Assembly (NCBI GenBank): GCA_937922175.1
Contig: CAKZUU010000267.1
Location: 1-13,450 of the forward strand
From: an uncultured Gemmataceae bacterium
GTDB lineage: Bacteria > Planctomycetota > Planctomycetia > Gemmatales > Gemmataceae
Direction: 5' to 3'
DNA length: 13,450 bases
This document shows, piece by piece, positions 1 to 6,723 of the stretch; positions within the stretch are counted from its first letter, which is position 1, and every line of letters begins with the position of its first letter. Under the pieces are notes generated by a model that saw only the letters and a list, made by a program, of their open reading frames with translations, did not search any database and had not been told where the DNA came from. Position numbers and translations under genes: made by a program.

Positions 1-449
1 GTCGGTCCGCCGAATGCTGCCACGGAGTTATTGACCATCGATTGCAGACCTTGCGTCCGGTCGGCGCGCCGCTGGGCGCCGGTATCGACATCGCCCAGTG
101 CGGTGACATACGGGTACCGATAGGTCGTCGCGAGGAAGTTCGTGGATGATGGGATCCCCGTCGTTCCAGCGGCACCGCCCGTTCCGCCCGTTGTGCCACC
201 GGCCATGCCCAAGCCCCCGCCCGCTCTCGCCCCGGTACCACCAAGCATGCCGGCCCCACCTGTGAATCCGGCACCTCCCCCTTGCGCACCCGTGCCACCA
301 CCGCCAATCCCCGCGCCGCCGCCGATTCCGGTGCCGCCACCTGTTCCGGCCCCGCCCCCTGTCCGCTGAGCCGCAAGCGAACCCGTCATGACGCACAAGC
401 ACAGAAGCGATATCCAGCAGGGCAATCGGTTGTGGCGAAATTCGACCAT
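1..449 (-). CDS. Secreted glycine-rich protein, N-terminal part (runs off the left edge)
   Basis: I read this frame by hand. From the ATG at 449 it stays open for 149 codons to the window edge, so the C-terminus is missing. The N-terminus is a good Sec signal peptide: basic start (MVEFRHNR), hydrophobic core (PCWISLLCLCVMTG) and likely cleavage after SLAA, near residue 27. About 70 residues follow that are mostly Gly with Ala, Thr and Ile, in GGG[AT]G-type runs. A non-repetitive segment then begins (about residues 99-149, starting GIPSSTNFLATTYRYPYV). A GGGG lies 7-8 bases before the ATG. The other minus frame through this stretch reads as Arg/Trp-rich and the plus frame as Pro-rich, as expected for shadows of GGN codons. 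I do not recognise a family. Glycine-rich exported proteins are common in planctomycetes, so a cell-surface role is an inference. Confidence 0.72.
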   Translation of the reverse strand, partial: MVEFRHNRLPCWISLLCLCVMTGSLAAQRTGGGAGTGGGTGIGGGAGIGGGGTGAQGGGAGFTGGAGMLGGTGARAGGGLGMAGGTTGGTGGAAGTTGIPSSTNFLATTYRYPYVTALGDVDTGAQRRADRTQGLQSMVNNSVAAFGGP

Positions 450-521
450 GGCTGGACCCCGAACAGTTGAGAGCGTTGACTCCAGACAATAAACCTAACC
501 CCGATCGGCTGGGAGAGTTCT
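450..521. promoter_or_regulatory. Divergent intergenic region between the Gly-rich gene and the ceramidase-like gene
   Basis: These 72 bases separate two divergent starts, so promoters for both genes should lie here or overlap the gene ends. On the plus strand GGGAGAG (511-517) sits just before the ATG at 522 and is a good ribosome binding site. On the minus strand GGGG precedes the ATG at 449. A TTGACT (476-481) resembles a -35 box, but no convincing -10 hexamer lies 16-18 bases downstream, so I do not call exact promoters. CCGATCGG (501-508) is a small palindrome. Confidence 0.35.
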
Positions 522-1817
522 ATGCCCCCTGCTCTGCATCTCGCCACTTTTCACTGTGACGTGACGCCGCCCATCGGGCATCCCCTTTGCGGCGGATGGA
601 TCGCACCGGTAGGTGCCGTCGACGATCGTCTCGAACTTCGCGGCGTCGTCCTCTTAGGCGGTGGTGCTCCCGTCGTCTTGGCTGCCTTGGACTGGTGCGG
701 ATTACGAAACGAAGCGCATCAGGTTTGGCAAAAGGCCTTGGCCCAGGCCGCTCACACCGCTCCGGAAAACGTCGCTCTCCATTGTGTTCACCAGCACAAT
801 GCCCCGTTCGCGGATCTGACCGCCCAACGCTACATCGACCAGGTGTCGGGAGCTCCATCCAATATCGATCGCGCATTCTACGATCAGGTTGTCCGTCGAT
901 CCAGCGATGCCTTAAACGAGGCGCTCAAGCACACCCTGCGCTTTGATTCTATCGGCATCGGGCAAGCGAAGGTTGCACAGGTTGCGTCGAACCGCCGAAT
1001 CTTGGGACCCGACGGCAAAGTCAAAATCACCCGTTTCAGCGCGACAAAAGATCCTGCGATACGAGCCGAGCCGGAAGGAGTGATTGATCCTTATCTGCGG
1101 ACTTTGAGCTTTTGGCAAGGGGATCAGCCTTTGGCCGCCCTCCATTATTATGCCACTCATCCCATGAGCTACTACGGTGATGGCCGAGTCTCCAGCGATT
1201 TTTGTGGCCTCGCTCGGAAAAAGCGGCAGCGAGACGACCCGGGGGTTTTCCAAATCTATTTCACGGGATGTGCCGGCGACATCACCGCGGGCAAGTACAA
1301 CGACGGCAGTCCGGAAAATCGATCGGTTCTCCGTGACCGCGTCTACCAAGGCATGGTCGATGCCTGGCAGACCACGCGATGTATGTCGATCAAGAGTTGG
1401 ACTTGGCACACCTTGGCCATCAAATTTCCGCCACGGAAGGAGCCATCGTTTCAAGCGGACGCGAGTTGGGCAGACCTACGCAACGAGAAGATCGCCGCCG
1501 CCCGACGCGGCAATGCTGCTTTCCAATTGGCTTGGTTGGATCGATGGAACGTACCCATCATTCTGTCCTGTCTGCGGCTGGGAAACGTTCGTCTTCTCCA
1601 CCTCCCGGGCGAGCCGTTCATCGAGTTTCAGCTACAAGCGCCGAGGATGGTCCACGACGGTACGGTGCTCATTGCCGGCTATGGCGATGGGGGGCCCGGT
1701 TACATCCCCACCGAGACGGCTTACGCCCAAGGCGGCTATGAACCGACCGTCGCCCTTGTCGCGCCGGAAGCGAGCAAGCAACTGATGAAGGCGTTGGAAC
1801 AACTTCTCCGGTCGTGA
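522..1817 (+). CDS. Neutral/alkaline ceramidase-like metallohydrolase
   Basis: The 431-residue protein resembles the N-terminal catalytic domain of neutral/alkaline ceramidases, zinc amidases that release fatty acid from ceramide. Supporting motifs in order are: a start reading DVTPPIGHPLCGGW; HCVHQHNAP (residues 87-95, like the family's zinc-binding HTHSGP); ATHPMSYYGD (211-220, second His ligand candidate H213); FTGCAGDITAG (247-256); GEPFIEF (363-369, Glu ligand candidate E364 or E368); and GYGDGGPGYIPTETAY followed by GGYE (Tyr candidate Y394). Bacterial ceramidases are usually longer, exported, and carry a C-terminal Ig-like domain. This protein has no signal peptide and ends after the catalytic domain, so a cytoplasmic enzyme with another amide substrate is possible. 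The ATG at 522 is preceded by GGGAGAG at good spacing. It is the only plus-strand gene here. Fold assignment is firm, substrate is not. Confidence 0.8.
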   Translation: MPPALHLATFHCDVTPPIGHPLCGGWIAPVGAVDDRLELRGVVLLGGGAPVVLAALDWCGLRNEAHQVWQKALAQAAHTAPENVALHCVHQHNAPFADLTAQRYIDQVSGAPSNIDRAFYDQVVRRSSDALNEALKHTLRFDSIGIGQAKVAQVASNRRILGPDGKVKITRFSATKDPAIRAEPEGVIDPYLRTLSFWQGDQPLAALHYYATHPMSYYGDGRVSSDFCGLARKKRQRDDPGVFQIYFTGCAGDITAGKYNDGSPENRSVLRDRVYQGMVDAWQTTRCMSIKSWTWHTLAIKFPPRKEPSFQADASWADLRNEKIAAARRGNAAFQLAWLDRWNVPIILSCLRLGNVRLLHLPGEPFIEFQLQAPRMVHDGTVLIAGYGDGGPGYIPTETAYAQGGYEPTVALVAPEASKQLMKALEQLLRS

Positions 1818-1882
1818 CTTGGTGCCAGGTTCGCGCCGACCGTCATGATGTCGGCTGAGGGGCACTTCGACGGACCACAGCG

Positions 1883-1905
1883 GGAATCGATGAGTTGCTG
1901 ATTCC
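1883..1905. terminator. Possible weak hairpin between convergent genes
   Basis: The convergent gap 1818-1925 contains a 6-bp perfect inverted repeat, GGAATC (1883-1888) and GATTCC (1900-1905), with an 11-base loop. A 5-bp stem CCGAC/GTCGG lies nearer the ceramidase-like stop. Neither is followed by a T-run, so a role in ending the two converging transcripts is inferred from position only. Confidence 0.2.
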
Positions 1906-1925
1906 GACTGCCGTGATGTGACCGG

Positions 1926-2273
1926 TCAAATCGCCTCCGGACCGCGCTCGCCGGTGCGAATGCGAATGCAGTCTTCAAGGGGAAGCACGAAAATCTTCCC
2001 GTCACCGATCCGACCGTCAGGTCCAGTCCGGCCCGCCTCGATGATGGCGTTGATCGTCGGCTCGACGAAGTCTTCGTTGACGGCGATTTGAAGTTGAATT
2101 TTGCGAAGCAAATTGACCGCCAACTCGCGACCACGATACATCTCCGAGTGCCCCTTTTGACGACCAAATCCTTGAACATCCATCACCGTCAATCGGAACA
2201 CTTCGACTCGCGCGAGCGCTTCTTTGACGGCCTCCAACTTCGACGGTTGGATGATGGCCAGGATGAGCTTCAT
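1926..2273 (-). CDS. glnB: PII family nitrogen/carbon signalling protein (GlnB/GlnK-like), lacks Tyr51
   Basis: PII proteins are small trimeric sensors that bind ATP/ADP and 2-oxoglutarate and control enzymes, transporters or regulators through the T-loop. The 115-residue product is full length (usual 112) and collinear with E. coli GlnB: MKLILAIIQPSKLEAV start, GFGRQKGHSEMYRG (35-48), Q39 and K40 of the 2-oxoglutarate site, IGDGKIFV B-loop (89-96), and IRIRTGE (103-109) with the two ATP-binding Arg. Two features are unusual. Position 51, the uridylylated Tyr in proteobacteria, is Leu (RGRELAV), and position 49, the cyanobacterial phosphoserine, is Arg. There is also a three-residue insertion before the B-loop (TGPDGRIGDG). 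Its ATG overlaps the stop of the fmdA-like gene as ATGA, implying translational coupling. No amtB or glnA is adjacent. Family is certain; GlnB versus GlnK is not decided. Confidence 0.93.
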   Translation of the reverse strand: MKLILAIIQPSKLEAVKEALARVEVFRLTVMDVQGFGRQKGHSEMYRGRELAVNLLRKIQLQIAVNEDFVEPTINAIIEAGRTGPDGRIGDGKIFVLPLEDCIRIRTGERGPEAI

Positions 2274-4024
2274 CGCAGCGGTCCTCGCTTTTTACTAACC
2301 AATATCTTCGATGCTTGTTCGCTTTCCTCGATTTTCGCCGCGGGCAACGGCGGCGATCCCGCTTGACAGGGGACCACCGTTGCTCCGTGGCTGAGGTAGG
2401 ATTCATCCACCGGATAATTCGCAAATTGAATCGTGTAATGGGCTTCAAACCATTTCTGGATATCCGGCGTACTCTCTTCATCATAGGCCGGCGACACACA
2501 TAAAGTCCGTCCGTAAACCTCGGCCCGGATCTCGCCTTGCTCGACGATGACTTGGCCCCCCTTGATCACATAGCGGGGTAGCTCGAACATGGCACGGCGA
2601 TCGGAATTCGGAGTATAAACCGTCACGTCGCCATCGGCTCCGACTCCGAGATGACCCTTGTGTGGCAAACCCAGCATCCTCGCCGGAGCGGCCCGAGTGA
2701 TGATGGCGATTTCTTCCAGTGTGTATTCGCGTTCCAGGTCCTTCAGCACGGAACGCTCCAGGACACGCGGATGCACTCGCTTCAACACTTCTTGGCGGTA
2801 GGTACGATCCATGAGGAGTTGCACAATTTCGGGATAAGCGAGGAACGAACCGCCATTCGGATGATCGGTGCTCATCGCCACGCGCCATGGGTCTTGCACG
2901 AGCAAGTACCATTCCAGGCCGATGGCCCATTGGAGAGCATGGACAAAACTGCGATCGCGATACGTGATCGGCACGATGCCGCAACCCGCCTCCATCTCGG
3001 TGTCGGCATTGGTCCATTTTCGACCGGTCACTTTGTGCAGGTAGTAGCCGAGTGGTCCGTCCCCGGTCATTGATGTTGTCTCGCCGAAGAGCACCTGGCC
3101 CACATCGACCGTCAGATTGGGATGCGAATTGACGTACTCGGCCAATTCGGGCACCCGCGAGCAAAACGTCGATTGATCGTCCGAACCCCCTCCGTAGCTG
3201 TGAAATTGAATGTGCGTTAGGTGAGCACGCCGCCCTTCAAGAGCTTGCATCGTGCCCAGGGTGGTCACCCAATTCCCCGGCAGGCCGAGATTGTTGCAGT
3301 GGATGTGCACGGGGTGAGGCAGCCGCAGATCTTGCGCGGCTTGAGTCAACTCGGTAATGATTTGCCGGGGAGTGCAACCGAAAAACTCCACCGGCTCATC
3401 CAGGCCGTGAATGTTATCCCCTCCCTCTTTCCAGACCTCGACGCCGCCCGGATTCACCAATTTTACCGCGTAGCCTTTGGCCGCGCTCAGCAGCCAGCCG
3501 ACGAACGCTCTGAGGCGTTCGGGTTCTTTTGCTTGGATTTGCCTCAAGACATAGTGGTTGTTGCCGAAGAGAACAAAAAAGCCTTTGTCGATAATGGGGG
3601 TATCGTGGAACTCTTCATGAGCATGCCGGGCGCTGAGCGGCGGAATGGCAGCGTCGAAGGCGGTGGTGTAACCCAAACCAGCGTAGAGGTAGCCGGTCGC
3701 GAAGGTACTGGGCACACTGCCGGTCGTGCCGCTGCGAGTCAACGGTGTGCGCTTGACCATCCGCGCTTTGCGCTTGTCCTCGGGTCGCATCTTCCGCGCC
3801 AAATTCACCTTGGGCCCGGCGATGTGCGCGTGCATGTCTACGCCGCCTGGCATCACGACCAGCCCCGTGCAGTCCAAAACTTTGTCAGGAGCCGTTGGCT
3901 GGCCGTCGGGATCGATGGGTGGATCGGCGACGACTTTGCCTTGGTGAATCCAGATGTCGCGGACGACTCCGTTCACGCCATTGATGGGGTCGTAAACGGT
4001 TCCATTGGCGAGTTTCAACAGCAT
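2270..4024 (-). CDS. fhcA: Formylmethanofuran dehydrogenase subunit A-like amidohydrolase (FmdA/FwdA/FhcA)
   Basis: The 584-residue protein has the binuclear-metal amidohydrolase layout of FmdA/FwdA: DMHAHIAGPKVN (63-74, His65/His67), KLVNPGG (188-194, with Lys188 the probable carboxylated bridging Lys), HIHCNN (240-245), HLTHIQFHSYGG (268-279) and STDHPNGG (385-392, Asp387). In methanogens this subunit condenses formate with methanofuran. In methylotrophs and planctomycetes, FhcA of the formyltransferase/hydrolase complex hydrolyses formyl-methanofuran to formate in the tetrahydromethanopterin-linked C1 pathway. Length and motifs match the family throughout, and the protein looks intact. GAGG lies four bases before the ATG at 4024. 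The usual partner subunits B, C and D are absent from the window; instead the gene follows an MFS transporter by 66 bp and overlaps a PII gene. The lower-specificity alternative is another cyclic amidohydrolase, but the KLVNPGG and HCNNLGLPGN signatures favour FmdA. Confidence 0.9.
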   Translation of the reverse strand: MLLKLANGTVYDPINGVNGVVRDIWIHQGKVVADPPIDPDGQPTAPDKVLDCTGLVVMPGGVDMHAHIAGPKVNLARKMRPEDKRKARMVKRTPLTRSGTTGSVPSTFATGYLYAGLGYTTAFDAAIPPLSARHAHEEFHDTPIIDKGFFVLFGNNHYVLRQIQAKEPERLRAFVGWLLSAAKGYAVKLVNPGGVEVWKEGGDNIHGLDEPVEFFGCTPRQIITELTQAAQDLRLPHPVHIHCNNLGLPGNWVTTLGTMQALEGRRAHLTHIQFHSYGGGSDDQSTFCSRVPELAEYVNSHPNLTVDVGQVLFGETTSMTGDGPLGYYLHKVTGRKWTNADTEMEAGCGIVPITYRDRSFVHALQWAIGLEWYLLVQDPWRVAMSTDHPNGGSFLAYPEIVQLLMDRTYRQEVLKRVHPRVLERSVLKDLEREYTLEEIAIITRAAPARMLGLPHKGHLGVGADGDVTVYTPNSDRRAMFELPRYVIKGGQVIVEQGEIRAEVYGRTLCVSPAYDEESTPDIQKWFEAHYTIQFANYPVDESYLSHGATVVPCQAGSPPLPAAKIEESEQASKILVSKKRGPLR

Positions 4025-4090
4025 GTCGCCTCACCTGCGGCAAGGAAGCCTATCAAGGATAGTCAAGAGAACGTCAGGTCGGCCGGCCAG

Positions 4091-5614
4091 CTATTCGGGC
4101 AGGGGACGATCCTTTGTCTCGGGGGCCAGCCCAATCACGACAACGCCCACGAGATAGATCAAACTGACCAACGTGCACGCTTTGGGATAACTGCCGCCCA
4201 GCGACCGCAACAACGCCCCGGTTTGCAAGGCGCCGATGGCGGCGAGGATTCGCCCGAAATTGAAGCTGAACCCCTGCCCCGTCGCACGGATGCGGGTCGG
4301 GAACAGTTCCGGCAGATAAAGCGGTAACCAACCATAAAACGCCGCCGTCACCAAACCCAACGCGAACACCGAGACGAGAAACCACGAGTCAAAAGCGGAA
4401 TTGGTCTGGAAGAAGATCAACGCCGCCGCTAACGAACCCAGACACAATCCCAAATAGGCTTTCCGGCGTCCGAGTCGATAGCCAAGCATAGCTCCCGCAA
4501 AGGAGCCGACCACCGCACCGGAGGCGGAACTAAACTGCGTCCATTGCTTGGCATATTTGCCGGACTCGCCCAGAGCCTGGCCGAGTTGATCCGCCCAGTT
4601 AGCAGTCCACATCACCGACGCCCACGTCACGAGCAAAGGCACGGCACTTAACGCCGTACCCAGGGCCAACCGCCGATAAATCGCTCGACGAGCCTCCAAA
4701 GCTTCACCGGAGCGAATCAAAAAGCGATGGACGGGGAAGACATAGCCGGCTCCGACGATTGTCAAACCGACCAAGGTGGTTACGAGACGAAGAGGCCAAC
4801 CACTGTCGCGGGACCAGACAAGCATGATGACGGCGCAAGCCGCCACGCCGACGAGAACACCAACCAGGTCTGACGTGGCCCACGAACGGGTTCGGCCCCC
4901 CTGCTGCTCACGCAACCAATTCTCCGACTCGGGGACGAAAAGGCGGATGAACAATGTCATTATCGCGGGCAGCATCCCCATCAGCATCAACAGGCGCCAT
5001 CCGGAGTTGGCCGCGAGCCGATCCACAAACGACGCGGGAAGGCCCACGGTCAAAAGAAATGTGGAAAGCGACTCACGCACTTCGACGATGCTCAGGCTGA
5101 GCAATGCCACGACGACATAGCCCAGGTTGGCAGCGGCGCCGATGAGTCCGGCCAGCAGTCCCCGCGAACGTCCTCCCCAAACCTCCATGACCAGCGCGAC
5201 GCCCAAGGACCACTCGCCTCCCATTCCCAACGCCGCCACGAAGCGCACCCCCACCATGTGCCAAGGATGAGTCACAAACGCGCCCAGCCCACTGAACAAG
5301 GCATAGGTGAGAATGCTCAACGACATGGCACGAACCCGGCCAAGGCGGTCGCCCAACCAACCAAACAAAACGCCCCCCGCCGCCGCACCGACGAGAAATC
5401 CGGCAATGATCGTGCCATTCCAGGGGCCAATCGCCCGATCCTGCTCGGCACTGGAAAGCCCCTCGACACCGACGAGTTCAATCAGCGCGGGCCGGGCCAC
5501 GACCGGGAATAAACCCATTTCAAAGCCGTCGAACATCCAGCCCAGCAGGGCCGCGATCAGCGCCAGCCAACGACCTCGGCCAGCGGGTTCGGCGGTTGCG
5601 TACGGAGGGTTCAC
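4091..5614 (-). CDS. MFS transporter, sialate/organic-acid:proton symporter type
   Basis: This 507-residue inner-membrane protein belongs to the major facilitator superfamily. It has GWMFDGFEMGLFPVV in the first helix (25-39), with the DGF-type acidic motif of acid:H+ symporters. The loop 2-3 signature GWLGDRLGRVRA (85-96) is followed by RF..ALGMGGEWSLG (124-138) and EVWGGRSRG (144-152). The repeat GYRLGRRKAYLG and PELFPTRIRATGQG lie in the C-terminal half. Two additional hydrophobic segments (around residues 250-295) between the two halves suggest 14 rather than 12 helices, as in the NanT-like group. The substrate cannot be read from sequence; a carboxylate or sugar acid is likely. The start is GTG at 5614, overlapping the hydrolase stop as GTGA. 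It is followed 66 bp later by the fmdA-like gene. Confidence 0.85.
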   Translation of the reverse strand: MNPPYATAEPAGRGRWLALIAALLGWMFDGFEMGLFPVVARPALIELVGVEGLSSAEQDRAIGPWNGTIIAGFLVGAAAGGVLFGWLGDRLGRVRAMSLSILTYALFSGLGAFVTHPWHMVGVRFVAALGMGGEWSLGVALVMEVWGGRSRGLLAGLIGAAANLGYVVVALLSLSIVEVRESLSTFLLTVGLPASFVDRLAANSGWRLLMLMGMLPAIMTLFIRLFVPESENWLREQQGGRTRSWATSDLVGVLVGVAACAVIMLVWSRDSGWPLRLVTTLVGLTIVGAGYVFPVHRFLIRSGEALEARRAIYRRLALGTALSAVPLLVTWASVMWTANWADQLGQALGESGKYAKQWTQFSSASGAVVGSFAGAMLGYRLGRRKAYLGLCLGSLAAALIFFQTNSAFDSWFLVSVFALGLVTAAFYGWLPLYLPELFPTRIRATGQGFSFNFGRILAAIGALQTGALLRSLGGSYPKACTLVSLIYLVGVVVIGLAPETKDRPLPE

Positions 5615-6534
5615 GGGGTTTTCTTCGTGAGATGCTGGTCAAACCAATCGGCAATGATCGCCACGTCTTTTTCGATACCAGGCCAGCCGTGCGCCGCTCC
5701 AGATCGCACGACCAGGTTGCACGGCACGTTCTTTTCCCGAGCCTTGGTGATGAAAAGTTCGGACTGTTGGATCGGCACGAGTTCATCCTTGTCGCCGTGA
5801 ATCAAGAGCACCGGAGCGGTTTGCTCCGTCACCCATTGGGCCGGCGAGACCAACTTCATGATCTCCCGCCGCTTCTCCGCTGACACAGGCTGCCAGCCCT
5901 TTTTCGAGTCCAAATGGCGAAAATCGAAGGGGGCGGCAAATCCTCGCGCGAGCAGAAAGTCGAAGCCATCTCTTCCCTCGGCTCCATAGTTCAGGAAGTC
6001 CGTCGGGGGAAAGAATCCCGCGGCCGCCTGCACTCGACTGGAGACTCGATCCACCGGATCTTTGGCCATCGGATCACCGTCACGAGTGCCGACCGCCAAC
6101 ATGAGTGAGAGATGACATCCTGCCGACGCTCCCATGACCCCGATCCGATCCGGGTCGATGCCGAACTTTTGGGCGTGATGACGAATAAAGCGGACGGCCC
6201 GGTGCATATCCTCCACGCATTCCGGCACGGTGAACTTCGGTTGGCTGCCATGCACCACGGCGAACAAAGTGTACCCGCGACGAATCAGCTCGCGGCTCAC
6301 TTGCGTCAAGCCGTTGATCGCGTCATGTGAGGAGACCCAACCGCCACTCACCACGACCACAACGCCGATGCCCTTGCGATCCGCTTTCGGCGTGAACACG
6401 TCCATTGTCAGGCACATCCCCAGCTTCCGCCCGTAGATCACGTCCTGCTGGCGGTCCCACGCTGGGGACGGTTCAGCCGCCCAAGTGCTACTCGACGCGA
6501 CACAAACGCACAGGGATAGAAATAATCGCTTCAT
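5611..6534 (-). CDS. Exported alpha/beta hydrolase (esterase/BD-FAE-like)
   Basis: The 307-residue product is a secreted or periplasmic serine hydrolase. The signal peptide is MKRLFLSLCVCVASSSTWAA, cleaved before EPSPAW. The catalytic core shows VVVSGGWVSS (oxyanion region, about 61-69), the nucleophile elbow GASAG (Ser137), HGDKDELVP (catalytic Asp250) and AAHGW (His282), all in the expected order for carboxylesterases and acetyl-xylan/feruloyl-type esterases. The frame extends upstream to a GTG at 6552 and an ATG at 6549. I chose the ATG at 6534 because GAGGG lies five bases before it and the signal peptide begins there. The gene heads the four-gene minus-strand block, and its TGA overlaps the MFS start. 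An esterase releasing a carboxylate that the next gene imports is an attractive inference. The true substrate is unknown. Confidence 0.85.
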   Translation of the reverse strand: MKRLFLSLCVCVASSSTWAAEPSPAWDRQQDVIYGRKLGMCLTMDVFTPKADRKGIGVVVVVSGGWVSSHDAINGLTQVSRELIRRGYTLFAVVHGSQPKFTVPECVEDMHRAVRFIRHHAQKFGIDPDRIGVMGASAGCHLSLMLAVGTRDGDPMAKDPVDRVSSRVQAAAGFFPPTDFLNYGAEGRDGFDFLLARGFAAPFDFRHLDSKKGWQPVSAEKRREIMKLVSPAQWVTEQTAPVLLIHGDKDELVPIQQSELFITKAREKNVPCNLVVRSGAAHGWPGIEKDVAIIADWFDQHLTKKTP

Positions 6535-6660
6535 CTCGACCCTCGACATCACGTTGGCTGGCCTCGCGGATGAACTCGAGCAGGCGTTTGGGGAAAGTTT
6601 GGGAGTGACGACAGAACTGGCAAGGAGGATCGTCGAAACCTTTTGTCGGAGTTGTCGCCC

Positions 6661-6707
6661 TAAAAGGGAAAAGGAGGACTCATGCCGCCACCCGACATGA
6701 ATCCTCC
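6661..6707 (-). terminator. Rho-independent-type terminator after the DUF1501 gene
   Basis: Read on the minus strand just past the DUF1501 stop, GGAGGATTCATG (6707-6696) can pair with CATGAGTCCTCC (6684-6673), a 12-bp stem with one mismatch and an 11-base loop. It is followed at once by TTTTCCCTTTTA (6672-6661). The stem plus interrupted T-run fits an intrinsic terminator. It lies upstream of the hydrolase gene, so it separates DUF1501 from the four-gene block, whose promoter should then lie in about 6535-6660. I could not identify that promoter. Confidence 0.6.
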
Positions 6708-6723
6708 GTTGTCAGCGGATCCG

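Noticed and set aside
142..369. Open plus-strand frame encoding a very proline-rich 75-residue peptide
   Set aside because: It is the reverse of the glycine-rich minus-strand gene; it has no ribosome binding site, no signal peptide and no non-repetitive part.
28..489. Open minus-strand frame rich in Arg, Trp and Gly
   Set aside because: It is the neighbouring frame of the glycine-rich gene; composition is that of NGG codons and the N-terminus lacks the signal peptide seen in the chosen frame.
4025..4090. Terminator between the MFS and fmdA-like genes (CTATC/GATAG hairpin)
   Set aside because: Only a 5-bp stem with a 3-base loop and no T-run; it is too weak to end transcription.
3221..4327. 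368-codon open plus-strand frame opposite the fmdA-like gene and MFS end
   Set aside because: It is antisense to two well-supported genes and its translation resembles no family; long antisense frames are common at this GC content.
6485..6700. Small plus-strand gene in the gap upstream of the hydrolase
   Set aside because: It overlaps the hydrolase signal peptide region and the terminator hairpin, and its translation has no recognisable features.
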